Notes under the pieces: generated by a model | The model's database searches: none | What the model was told of the DNA's origin: nothing | Seen by the model: the letters and a program-made list of their open reading frames with translations, nothing else | In this document: in pieces, positions 33,110-40,903 of the stretch | Numbering within the stretch: position 1 is the stretch's first letter | How the letters are laid out: each line of letters opens with the position of its first letter | DNA from: Streptomyces sp. NBC_01244 | GTDB taxonomy: Bacteria > Actinomycetota > Actinomycetes > Streptomycetales > Streptomycetaceae | Direction of reading: 5' to 3' | Assembly: GCF_035987325.1 (NCBI RefSeq) | Contig: NZ_CP108488.1 | Span: forward strand, 7,688,001 to 7,752,000 | DNA length: 64,000 nucleotides | Position numbers and translations under genes: made by a program

Positions 33110-33735
33110 CGGCCTTCGGCGGCCGACCAACGCTCGACGGCGTGCCATCCCGACGCCTGGGCATGCCGGTCCAGTGCCGCTGTTCCGACGGCCGCCCAGG
33201 CGAAGGTGGCGCTCACCGGCCGCTGCCCTTGGTGGATCCGTACGAGGCGGCGCTCGTCCACATCACCGGGAGCGGTCTCTACCAGGAGCAACCCCCGGCC
33301 CTGCACCAGATGCCTGATCCGGCGCAGGAGCCTGAGAGGGTCGCCGCCGATGCCGATGTTCCCGTCGATGAGCAGGGCGGTTCCCCATCCGCCCTCGTCG
33401 GGAAGCGGGTCGAAGACCGAACGACGCAGCGCGACGCCACCACGGCCCGTCGTCGTCCGGACGGCCGAGGGGCACACATCGATCCCCAGTGCCGCATACC
33501 CGCGCCGGGACAGCGCCTCCACCATCCGGCCCGCGCCGCAGCCGATGTCCAGTACGCGGCCCCTGCAGCGCCGCAGCACCGCCCGGTCGGCGGCATCGGC
33601 CCGGGCGCACCACCGGCTCACGTCCAGGGGAAGGCGCCAGCCGTCCGCGTCGCGCAGGGAGAGATCGCCCCGCCGTGCGTGGATCGCCGCCGCATACGCG
33701 CCGCTGTTCCAGTCCTCGGTCTCCTGGGCTGTCAC
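33076..33735 (-). CDS. SAM-dependent class I methyltransferase
   Basis: The 219-residue protein has motif I RVLDIGCGAGRMVEALSRRG (about 59-78) followed by LGIDVCPSAV (motif II acid) and LLIDGNIGIGG. The C-terminal part is short. The sequence type is common next to sulfite-oxidase-like molybdopterin genes in actinomycetes, but the substrate is unknown. It overlaps the membrane-protein gene tail to tail. Upstream is the truncated TrkA-like gene on the other strand. Confidence 0.85.
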   Translation of the reverse strand: MTAQETEDWNSGAYAAAIHARRGDLSLRDADGWRLPLDVSRWCARADAADRAVLRRCRGRVLDIGCGAGRMVEALSRRGYAALGIDVCPSAVRTTTGRGGVALRRSVFDPLPDEGGWGTALLIDGNIGIGGDPLRLLRRIRHLVQGRGLLLVETAPGDVDERRLVRIHQGQRPVSATFAWAAVGTAALDRHAQASGWHAVERWSAAEGRHFVALRAAAS

Positions 33736-33886
33736 CCTTCATGCCTTGCCGCGCAGAGACGTCCGGCACGGTACCGTCCTCCGATTCCACCCGAACGGAT
33801 CTACTGCCGGGACTGCTGAGCAGGTCGGCTGTAACGGGGTGGGGGGATCGTCCGCCCGGCACGGCAATTCTGTGGCGGTGTCTTCG

Positions 33887-34204
33887 ATGTCAGCGCAGCC
33901 TCAACAGTCGGAAACGGCACGGCGGATGGTCGTGTGCGGTGACGACGGGCCGGCCCATCGGCTCGCTGCCGAACTGCAGAGGGTGTACGAGGAGGAGCGG
34001 GTCACCCTGGTGATGCCGGCCGCCCGTGCCGAACAGCCGAGCGTGGCGCGGGGCCGGGGCGGTGGCGGGCGTGGTCTGTTCGGGCGGGGTCTCCGGGTCG
34101 GCGGATCGCGCCCGGCTGTCCTGGTGGCCGGGTGCGTGGGGGCCTGCATCGGCGCAGCCTCGGCGTCGCGAGCATCGTTGGGCGGCACCCCTTCCATTCT
34201 GTGA
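33887..34204 (+). pseudogene. Truncated copy of the TrkA/RCK membrane protein gene
   Basis: Residues 15-55 (MVVCGDDGPAHRLAAELQRV...VTLVMPAAR) match closely the N-terminal Rossmann region of the complete gene at 36620-38593 (MMVCGDDGLAHRLAGELRDV). After that, the frame drifts through a Gly/Arg-rich segment to a stop at 34204, so only about one tenth of the 657-residue protein remains. The oxidoreductase/sigma pair lies between the fragment and the full gene, as if it had been inserted at a duplicated end. Confidence 0.85.
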
Positions 34205-34208
34205 CCCA

Positions 34209-34235
34209 CGTCACACAAAGTTCCTGTCAGGAATC
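34209..34235 (+). promoter_or_regulatory. Weak candidate ECF41 promoter
   Basis: CGTCACA at 34209-34215 matches the ECF41 -35 (TGTCACA) in six of seven bases. Sixteen bases later lies AATC, which matches CGTC only in its last two. It is 55 bases before the oxidoreductase start. The good -35 and poor -10 make this uncertain. Confidence 0.35.
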
Positions 34236-34290
34236 GGGGAGCTGCTCCGCTCAAGTCACCGAGAGCCAAGCGAACCGACAGGAGCATCAC

Positions 34291-35520
34291 ATGAAGCACC
34301 GCATCGTCGTCCTCGGCGCCGGCTATGCCGGGACCTACGTGGCCGGGAACCTGGCCCGCCGGCTGTCCCCGGCGGACACCGAGATCACGGTCGTCAACGC
34401 CGTGCCGGACTTCGTCGAGCGCCTGCGGTTGCACCAGGTCGCAGCCGGCCAGGAGATCGAGACCCAGAAGCTCGCCGACATCTTCGCGGGCACCGGGATA
34501 CGGCTGCACCTGGCCCGGGTCACCGCCCTCGACCCTGAGCGCCAGGTCGTCGCCGTGGCCGACACCGACGGGGGCACCGACGAGCTCGGCTACGACACCC
34601 TTCTCTACGCGCTCGGCAGCCACGGTGACGACCGCGGCGTCCCCGGCGTGGCCGAGCACGCCTTCGACGTCGCCGCCCGGCCCTCGGCGCTGCGCCTACG
34701 TGATCGCCTGGACAGCCTGCGGGAAAGCGGGAACGTGGTGGTAGTCGGCGACGGGCTGACCGGCATCGAGACCGCCACCGAGATCGCCGAATCCCGGCCC
34801 GGCCTGTCGGTGGCGCTGGTCGCCCGCGGCGAGCTCGGCGCCCAGCTCTCCGCCGGAGCCCGCAGCCACCTGCGCCAGGCCTGCGACCGGCTGGGCATCA
34901 CCGTCCTGGAGCACACCAACGTCGAAGCCGTCGAGGCAGCGCGAGTGCTGTGCGGTGACAGCACCACCTTGGCGTCCGACGCGACGGTGTGGACGGCCGG
35001 GTTCGCGGTCAACCCCATCGCCGCCGCGGCCGGGCTGGAGGTCACCGAGAACGGCCGGATCCTCGTCGACCGCACCATGCGCTCTCTCTCGCACCCGAAC
35101 GTCTACGCAGCCGGCGACAGCGTCTTCACGATCGGTGAGAACGGCGGGCCGCTGCCGATGTCCTGCGCTTCAGCCGGCTACACCGGCATGCAGGCCATGA
35201 AGGCCATCGTGGGACGTCTGACCGGCAGCAAGATCGGACACGTCAAGCTCGACTACCCGGGCAACCACATCAGCCTCGGGCGGCGGGACGGAATCATGCA
35301 GCTGGTCGACCACGAAGCGCAGGTGAAGCCGAAGTTCATGGGTGGCCGGGGGGCCGCGCGGATCAAGGAGGGCATCCTCAAGGTCTCGCTGTGGGCCAAC
35401 TCGCACCCGACGTTCTGCATGCCCAAGCACCGGCGCCACCTGGCCGCCGCACCGGCCGTGTCCACGGAGAACCCCGCCCCGTACGCGCCGGAAGTCCCCG
35501 CCCACAAGGTAGTTGCGTAG
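34291..35520 (+). CDS. NAD(P)/FAD-dependent oxidoreductase (NDH-2-like)
   Basis: The 409-residue flavoprotein has an FAD motif VVLGAGYAGTYVA (5-17), an NAD motif VVVVGDGLTGIETATE (about 148-163) and the C-terminal FAD motif NVYAAGDSVF. This is the order of type II NADH dehydrogenases and ferredoxin/thioredoxin-reductase-like enzymes. The first FAD motif has Tyr after the glycine, as in NDH-2. There is no clear membrane helix. ACAGGAG precedes the ATG. It lies 18 bases upstream of the second ECF41 gene and is probably its co-transcribed partner and target. Confidence 0.9.
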   Translation: MKHRIVVLGAGYAGTYVAGNLARRLSPADTEITVVNAVPDFVERLRLHQVAAGQEIETQKLADIFAGTGIRLHLARVTALDPERQVVAVADTDGGTDELGYDTLLYALGSHGDDRGVPGVAEHAFDVAARPSALRLRDRLDSLRESGNVVVVGDGLTGIETATEIAESRPGLSVALVARGELGAQLSAGARSHLRQACDRLGITVLEHTNVEAVEAARVLCGDSTTLASDATVWTAGFAVNPIAAAAGLEVTENGRILVDRTMRSLSHPNVYAAGDSVFTIGENGGPLPMSCASAGYTGMQAMKAIVGRLTGSKIGHVKLDYPGNHISLGRRDGIMQLVDHEAQVKPKFMGGRGAARIKEGILKVSLWANSHPTFCMPKHRRHLAAAPAVSTENPAPYAPEVPAHKVVA

Positions 35521-35538
35521 CCGCCTAAGGTGACACGC

Positions 35539-36495
35539 ATGGACAGCACTGCCGTTGATCGCTTCGACACCAGTCGGTTCGAGGCCAGCCGGAACCGGCT
35601 GGCCTCGCTGGCGTACCGGCTGCTGGGCTCGGCCGCCGACGCCCAAGACGCCGTGCAGGACGCGTTCTTGCACTGGCAGGCAGCCGACCGGCAGCAGATC
35701 AAGGTGCCGGAAGCGTGGCTGACCAAGGTCGTCACCAACCTGTGCCTCGACCGGCTCCGCTCGGCACAAGCCCGCCGCGAACGCACCGCCGGTGCCTGGT
35801 TCCCCGAACTGCTCCTCGACGGCGACCCGATGCTCGGCCCGGCCGACACCTTCGAGCAGCGCGAATCGGTCTCCCTGGCCGTGCTGACCGTCATGGAGCG
35901 CCTGTCACCCATTGAGCGGGCCGTCTACATCCTGCGCGAAGCGTTCTCCTACGGCCACGCCGAGATCGCCGAGATCCTCGACATCACCGAGTCCGCGAGC
36001 CAGCAACACCTCCACCGCGCCCGGACCCGCATTACCGCCACGCGCCGCCGGGGCGGCCGCGAAGTCGACCCGGCGTCCGCCCGCAGGATCGTCGAGGAGT
36101 TCCTGACTGCTGCCACCTCGGGCCGCACCGAACGGCTGGTGGCGCTGCTCACCGACGACGTGATCGCGCTCTCCGACGGCGCCGGCCTGGCCGAGAAGCT
36201 GCTGCGGTACGACACTCCGCAGCGCGTCGCCGCCGTCATGCGGGGCGGTTTCAAGCCCACACCCGCGAAGCGGCGGCTCGCAGGCGGCGCTCCGGCCCTC
36301 CACTACGCGGTCGTCAACGGTGCCCCCGCCATCCTCTTCGTCCTCGGCGACCAGGTCCTGGGCGCCGTGACGTTCGACGTCACCGAAGACAAGATCGCAA
36401 CCTTGCGCGGTATCGCCGCCGCCGCCCGCCTCGGCCGCCTCGCCGAGGCCTGGCGGCAGCACGAACCGGACGTGCCGCTCATCGCCCAGTGGTGA
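35539..36495 (+). CDS. ECF41-type sigma factor, second copy
   Basis: The protein (318 aa from ATG 35539, with AAGGTG upstream) has region 2 (RLASLAYRLLGSAADAQDAVQDAFLHW), region 4 (LSPIERAVYILREAFSYGHAEIAEILDIT) and a long C-terminal SnoaL-like domain. It is clearly a paralogue type and not a recent duplicate of the first one (28681). Adjacent oxidoreductase genes are a known ECF41 setting. Two ECF41 systems within 7 kb, each beside a redox enzyme, suggest a redox-stress region. Confidence 0.92.
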   Translation: MDSTAVDRFDTSRFEASRNRLASLAYRLLGSAADAQDAVQDAFLHWQAADRQQIKVPEAWLTKVVTNLCLDRLRSAQARRERTAGAWFPELLLDGDPMLGPADTFEQRESVSLAVLTVMERLSPIERAVYILREAFSYGHAEIAEILDITESASQQHLHRARTRITATRRRGGREVDPASARRIVEEFLTAATSGRTERLVALLTDDVIALSDGAGLAEKLLRYDTPQRVAAVMRGGFKPTPAKRRLAGGAPALHYAVVNGAPAILFVLGDQVLGAVTFDVTEDKIATLRGIAAAARLGRLAEAWRQHEPDVPLIAQW

Positions 36496-36619
36496 CCCGA
36501 CGCCGATAGCGGGGTCCTCGTGACGGCCGACGGGCAGCAGGAGTTGTGGATCCGCCTGCTGCGGATAGTCGGCCGCAGCAGCGACTCTGTAACGGGTAGG
36601 CGCAGGGCATGCTGGGGAC

Positions 36620-38593
36620 GTGCAATCGAACACTTCACGGGGTGAACTGCCGGACAGGTACGGGCAGATGATGGTGTGTGGCGACGACGGACTCGCCCAC
36701 CGGCTGGCGGGGGAGCTGAGGGATGTCTACCTGGAGAAAGTGACACTGGTGGTGCCGGCGGCACGTGAGCAGCCGTTGGAGATGGGGCGGCCGGTTCGGG
36801 CCGGGCTGCTCGGTCGGGTGTCGCTCTCCCGGCCGCCGCGCACGGTGCCGCAGGCGCGGTCGCCGCTGGGGGAGTTGCGGGTCGTGGAGGCGGCGGAGCC
36901 GGATGAGGCGGCGCTGGCCGCGGCCGGGGTGGCCGGGGCGGCGGCCCTGGCGCTGGTGTACGAGGACGACGAGACGAACGTGCGCGCGGCGCTCGTGGCG
37001 CGGCGGCTCAATCCTCGGCTGCGGCTGGTGATTCGGCTGTACAACCGCAGGCTCGGCCAGCACTTGGAGGAACTGCTCGACCAGGCGGCGATCGTCGCCG
37101 AGCCGGGGATCGATCTGCGGGAGCTGGATTCCTCGACGACCGTGCTGTCCGACGCGGATACCGCGGCGCCGGCCCTCGCGGCCACCGCCGTGGCGGGGAC
37201 GAGCAAAGTGGTCCAGGCGGACGGACTGTTGCTGCGGGCGGTGGAGCGTACGCCTCCGGGGCGTGGCGAGGTGGCCGACGCCGGGCTGTGCACGCTCGCG
37301 CTGCTGTCGGCGACGACCCATGACCCGGCGGGAAGTGAGGGATCGGAGCGCAGCGGGGAGGGCGGACCGCAGCTGCTGCCCGACGACCGTGCGGTGGCCG
37401 CCGCCACCGGCCGGGGGATCGTGGCGCTGGAGGCCGTCTCCCACACCCTCGCCGGCCCGGCGCGGAGAACGTTCCGGCTGGGCGCGGCGCTGCCGGTGGC
37501 CTCACTGTTCTCGCGGCGGCTGCGCTGGTCGCTGGCCGGGATCGTCGCGGCGGTCGGCGCGCTCGCGGTCGCCTCCTGGGTGACCACGGGCGATCACCCG
37601 CTGCACGCTGCCTACATGACCCTGCTCGACATCTTCGCGATCAACGATCCCGCGGTGGAGGAGCCCCCGGAGCGGCAGCTGTTGCAGATCCTGGCCGGCT
37701 TGGTGGGGCTGCTCCTGCTGCCCGTCCTGGTCGCGGCGGCCTTGGAGGCGTTCGGGGCGTTCCGTACGGCGACGGCGCTGCGCAGACCGCCGCGCGGCCT
37801 GTCGGGGCACGTGGTGCTGCTGGGCCTCGGCAAGATCGGCACCAGGGTGCTGGCCCGGCTGAGGGAGCTGGACATCCCGGTGGTCTGCGTGGAATCCGAC
37901 CCCGAGGCCCGCGGTCTCGCCCTCGCCCGGCGCCTGCGCGTACCGGTGGTGCTGGGGGACGTGACCGACGAAGGGGTGCTGGAAGCCGCCCGCGCCCATC
38001 GCGCGCACGCACTGCTGGCCCTGACCAGCGCCGACACCACCAACCTGGAGGCGGCCCTCTACGCGCGCTCGCTCAAGCCCGAGGTGCGTGTAGCCCTGCG
38101 CCTGTATGACGACGACTTCGCGACCGCCGTCTACCGCACCCTGCGTGCCGCCCACCCGGGCGCGCTCACCCGCAGCCGCAGCGTCACCCACCTTGCCGCA
38201 CCCGCCTTCGCCGGAGCGATGATGGGACGACAGATCCTGGGTGCCATACCGGTCGAGCGCCGGGTGCTGCTCTTCGCGGCCATCGAGGTGGCCGGCCATC
38301 CTCAGCTGGAGGGCAGGACCGTCGCGGAGTCCTTCCGTCCCGGCGCCTGGCGGGTGATCGCCCTGGATACCGCGGCCCCAGAGGACCGGCGCCCGGACCT
38401 GGCGGCCGCCCGCAGCGGCGACCAGGACGGGCAGCGCGGGCGCGGTGGGCAGCCGGCGGGGCTCGTCTGGGAGCTGCACCCCGGCTACGTCCTGAAACCG
38501 GAGGACCGGGTCGTGCTGGCCGCCACCCGGCGGGGCCTGGCCGATCTGCTCAGTGGCCGCCGCGCTGTCCTCGACGGTGTGGGGCAGGCCTGA
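36620..38593 (+). CDS. TrkA-N/RCK-domain membrane protein without a canonical channel filter
   Basis: The 657-residue protein has an N-terminal Rossmann region (MMVCGDDGLAHRLAGEL, 17-33), a middle membrane part with two strong helices (RWSLAGIVAAVGALAVASWV at about 299-318 and LLQILAGLVGLLLLPVLVAA at about 355-374) and a second, classical Rossmann domain (HVVLLGLGKIGTRVLARL, about 395-412) with TSADTTNLEAAL. The helix-loop-helix should hold a pore sequence, but there is no TxGYG filter between them (MTLLDIFAINDPAVEE instead). It resembles RCK-controlled and CASTOR/POLLUX-like ion-channel proteins. GTG 36620 is the likely start. A broken copy of its 5' end lies at 33887. Confidence 0.85.
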   Translation: MQSNTSRGELPDRYGQMMVCGDDGLAHRLAGELRDVYLEKVTLVVPAAREQPLEMGRPVRAGLLGRVSLSRPPRTVPQARSPLGELRVVEAAEPDEAALAAAGVAGAAALALVYEDDETNVRAALVARRLNPRLRLVIRLYNRRLGQHLEELLDQAAIVAEPGIDLRELDSSTTVLSDADTAAPALAATAVAGTSKVVQADGLLLRAVERTPPGRGEVADAGLCTLALLSATTHDPAGSEGSERSGEGGPQLLPDDRAVAAATGRGIVALEAVSHTLAGPARRTFRLGAALPVASLFSRRLRWSLAGIVAAVGALAVASWVTTGDHPLHAAYMTLLDIFAINDPAVEEPPERQLLQILAGLVGLLLLPVLVAAALEAFGAFRTATALRRPPRGLSGHVVLLGLGKIGTRVLARLRELDIPVVCVESDPEARGLALARRLRVPVVLGDVTDEGVLEAARAHRAHALLALTSADTTNLEAALYARSLKPEVRVALRLYDDDFATAVYRTLRAAHPGALTRSRSVTHLAAPAFAGAMMGRQILGAIPVERRVLLFAAIEVAGHPQLEGRTVAESFRPGAWRVIALDTAAPEDRRPDLAAARSGDQDGQRGRGGQPAGLVWELHPGYVLKPEDRVVLAATRRGLADLLSGRRAVLDGVGQA

Positions 38594-38760
38594 TCAGTCG
38601 GGCGCGGCGAACGCCTCCACCGCCTGCGTCTCAAGACCGCGCCAGGGAACCCGGCGGCCGTCACCGCACCGACTGTGAGACCGCCTGGGTCTTGGGTATG
38701 CGGCCCGGGGCCGGTCTGCGAGTCTGGGACGGCGACCCTTCCTCCCTGCCAGGAGTCAGC

Positions 38761-38937
38761 ATGTCCCGCCGTCCCCGGCCCCGGCCCGCGTCTCCGCTCT
38801 TCGCCTTCGGCGCCGTCCTGACCGTTGCCGGTGCCGTGTTGTATGCCATGCCCGGCCCCGGCACGCCGGTGCTCGCCCTCGGCGCGCTGATCCTGGCCGT
38901 CGCTGCAGGCCTGTGGCTGGCCGCTCGGCAGGGCTGA
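38761..38937 (+). CDS. Small two-helix membrane protein
   Basis: The 58-residue protein has a basic start (MSRRPRPRPAS) and two hydrophobic segments (LFAFGAVLTVAGAVLYAMPG and VLALGALILAVAAGLWLAA). CAGGAGTCAGC gives a good ribosome site. It is monocistronic in appearance. I do not recognise it. Confidence 0.7.
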   Translation: MSRRPRPRPASPLFAFGAVLTVAGAVLYAMPGPGTPVLALGALILAVAAGLWLAARQG

Positions 38938-39029
38938 CCGCCACCTCAGCGCCAGCGCTTTGGCATGGCACCCTGATGCCCGTGTCAAGAACGCGTACGG
39001 GAACGCGCGTCGCTAACGGGGGAGGGTTC

Positions 39030-40118
39030 GTGGAGAGCCGGGAGATACCGGAGGAGTTTCTGACGGGGTACGCCGAGATCCTGCTGAGCAGCGGTGCGAC
39101 GGGTCGCCGGCTCACGCGGGACGAGCTGGCGGACCGCCGGGTCCAGGGGGAGCGGGCAGCGGAAGCGGGGCACGGGCTGCGCGGGCTGGTGCGCGCCCAC
39201 CTGTCCGCGGCAAGGGAGCTGCCGGGGCCGATGGCGGGCGTCGCGTTCGGGCACCTCCTCGGGGTGGTCGAGCAGGCGGTGGACGCCTTCGCGGAGGGGT
39301 ACGAGCGCGCCCAGGGGCAAGCGATCCGTCAGGAGGAGGCCGCCCGCCGCGAGTTCATCGACGACCTGCTGTACGGGCGGAGCGACCTCGGGCGGCTCGC
39401 GGAACGGGCCGCGCGGTTCGGGCTGCGGCTGTCGCAGGCCCACGCGGTGGCCGTGGCCCAGGGCCCGGAACCGTACGGGGACGGCTATCCCGTGGCACGC
39501 GGCATCGAGACGGCGGTTTTGGCCCGGTTCGGGAACCGGCAGATCCTGCTCACCACCAAGGACGGCCGGCTGATCTGTGTCGCGCCCGGCGACCAGCCCG
39601 AGATCCTCGCCTACTTCGCCAAGCAGGCGCACGCCGCGACCGACGGCGGCCGGGTCGCGATCGGGCGGGCCCACCCGGGCGCCGGGGGCGTCGTCCACTC
39701 GTACGAGGAAGCGCTGGGTGCCCTCGATCTCGCCGAGCGCATGGACCTGGAGGGCCCCGTGCTCCGGGCGGCCGACCTCCTGGTCTACCCCGTCCTGACG
39801 CGCGACCGGGAGGCGATGGCGGACCTCGTGGAGAGCGTGCTGGGGCCGCTGCGCCAGGCCCGCGGGGGAGCGGCGCCGATGATCGACACCCTCACCGCGT
39901 ACTTCGACACCGGATGTGTGGCCACCGAGGCCGCCCGCCGCCTGTCCCTGAGCGTGCGCGCCCTGACGTACCGGCTCGAACGCATTCACACCCTTGCGGG
40001 CGTCGATCCGACGGACCCCGCCCACCGGTACACGCTGCAGACCGCTGCCATCGGCGCCCGGTTGCTGGGCTGGCCGGACGGCGATGGCCGGGAGCGGAGC
40101 GACGTTAAGGCACCGTAA
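39030..40118 (+). CDS. PucR/CdaR-type transcriptional regulator
   Basis: The 362-residue protein ends in the PucR-type helix-turn-helix (LTAYFDTGCVATEAARRLSLSVRALTYRLERI), preceded by a GGDEF-like regulatory fold (VAIGRAHPGAGGVVHSYEEALGALDLAER). That is the CdaR architecture. GTG 39030 has GGGGGAGG just upstream, so the longer frame is rejected. It lies upstream of, and in line with, the YqiJ-flotillin-ATPase genes (109 bases away) and may regulate them. Confidence 0.9.
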   Translation: MESREIPEEFLTGYAEILLSSGATGRRLTRDELADRRVQGERAAEAGHGLRGLVRAHLSAARELPGPMAGVAFGHLLGVVEQAVDAFAEGYERAQGQAIRQEEAARREFIDDLLYGRSDLGRLAERAARFGLRLSQAHAVAVAQGPEPYGDGYPVARGIETAVLARFGNRQILLTTKDGRLICVAPGDQPEILAYFAKQAHAATDGGRVAIGRAHPGAGGVVHSYEEALGALDLAERMDLEGPVLRAADLLVYPVLTRDREAMADLVESVLGPLRQARGGAAPMIDTLTAYFDTGCVATEAARRLSLSVRALTYRLERIHTLAGVDPTDPAHRYTLQTAAIGARLLGWPDGDGRERSDVKAP

Positions 40119-40226
40119 AGATTGCCGGTCACCGGCAATGTGAACGGGTGTGCACGCGGGGCAGGATGAGCCGCGGCCGCTCGGAGCGTGCGGCCGAGGG
40201 TGACGGCATCCAGGAGGGGCGGACGC

Positions 40227-40832
40227 GTGGACGAGTTCATCGGTGCCGCTCTGGGCTTCCCCACCGTGGTGTTCACCGCCGGCCTGGTCGTCGTCCTCGG
40301 TTTCTGGCTGCTGGTGCTCTGCGGGATCTCCGAGCACGACGGCTTCGATGCCCCTGTGGGCAGCGCCGCTTGGGGCATCGGCTGTGTGCCCGTCGCGGTG
40401 TCGGCTTCGCTGCTGATCGCCGTGGCCTGGTTCCTGAGCCTTTCCGGCTCTGTACTGCTGGCTCGTACGGGATGGCCCGGCGCACTGGTCAATGCCCTGG
40501 GAGCCGCGCTGCTGTTCGCCTCGCCGTTCGCTTCCTGGCATGCGACGAGGCTGCTCGTAAGGCCGCTGGCCAAGCTCTTTCCCGACGAACCCGGGCCGTC
40601 CCGGCTCGACTTCGTCGGTCAGACCTGCGTCGTCCGCACCGGGCGGGTGGACGCGGGCTTCGGCCAGGCCGAGGTCGCGGCCTCGGACGGCTCCACCGCG
40701 CTCGTCCAGGTCCGCCAGCACGGCAGCGATCCGCTCACGCTCGGCAGTACCGCGCTGCTCTATGCGTACGACGACGCGGGCGAATTCTTCTGGGCAGCGC
40801 CCTTCGATGAGGCGCTCGACCCACGCAGCTGA
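40227..40832 (+). CDS. YqiJ-like membrane protein with OB-fold end
   Basis: The 201-residue protein has three helices in its first 120 residues (PTVVFTAGLVVVLGFWLLVL; VPVAVSASLLIAVAWFLSL; ALVNALGAALLFASPFASW), then a soluble beta-domain (FVGQTCVVRTGRVDAGFGQAEV... LYAYDDAGEFFWAAPF) of the YqiJ/NfeD OB type. GTG 40227 follows CAGGAGGGG. In Escherichia coli, YqiJ is paired with the flotillin YqiK; here the flotillin gene follows by 71 bases, as expected. Confidence 0.87.
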   Translation: MDEFIGAALGFPTVVFTAGLVVVLGFWLLVLCGISEHDGFDAPVGSAAWGIGCVPVAVSASLLIAVAWFLSLSGSVLLARTGWPGALVNALGAALLFASPFASWHATRLLVRPLAKLFPDEPGPSRLDFVGQTCVVRTGRVDAGFGQAEVAASDGSTALVQVRQHGSDPLTLGSTALLYAYDDAGEFFWAAPFDEALDPRS

Positions 40833-40903
40833 CCGCTGCCCCTTCTCGGCTGCCCCTTCTCGGCCGCCCCTTCTCGGCTTCGACTTCTCACGTGGGGATC
40901 CTC

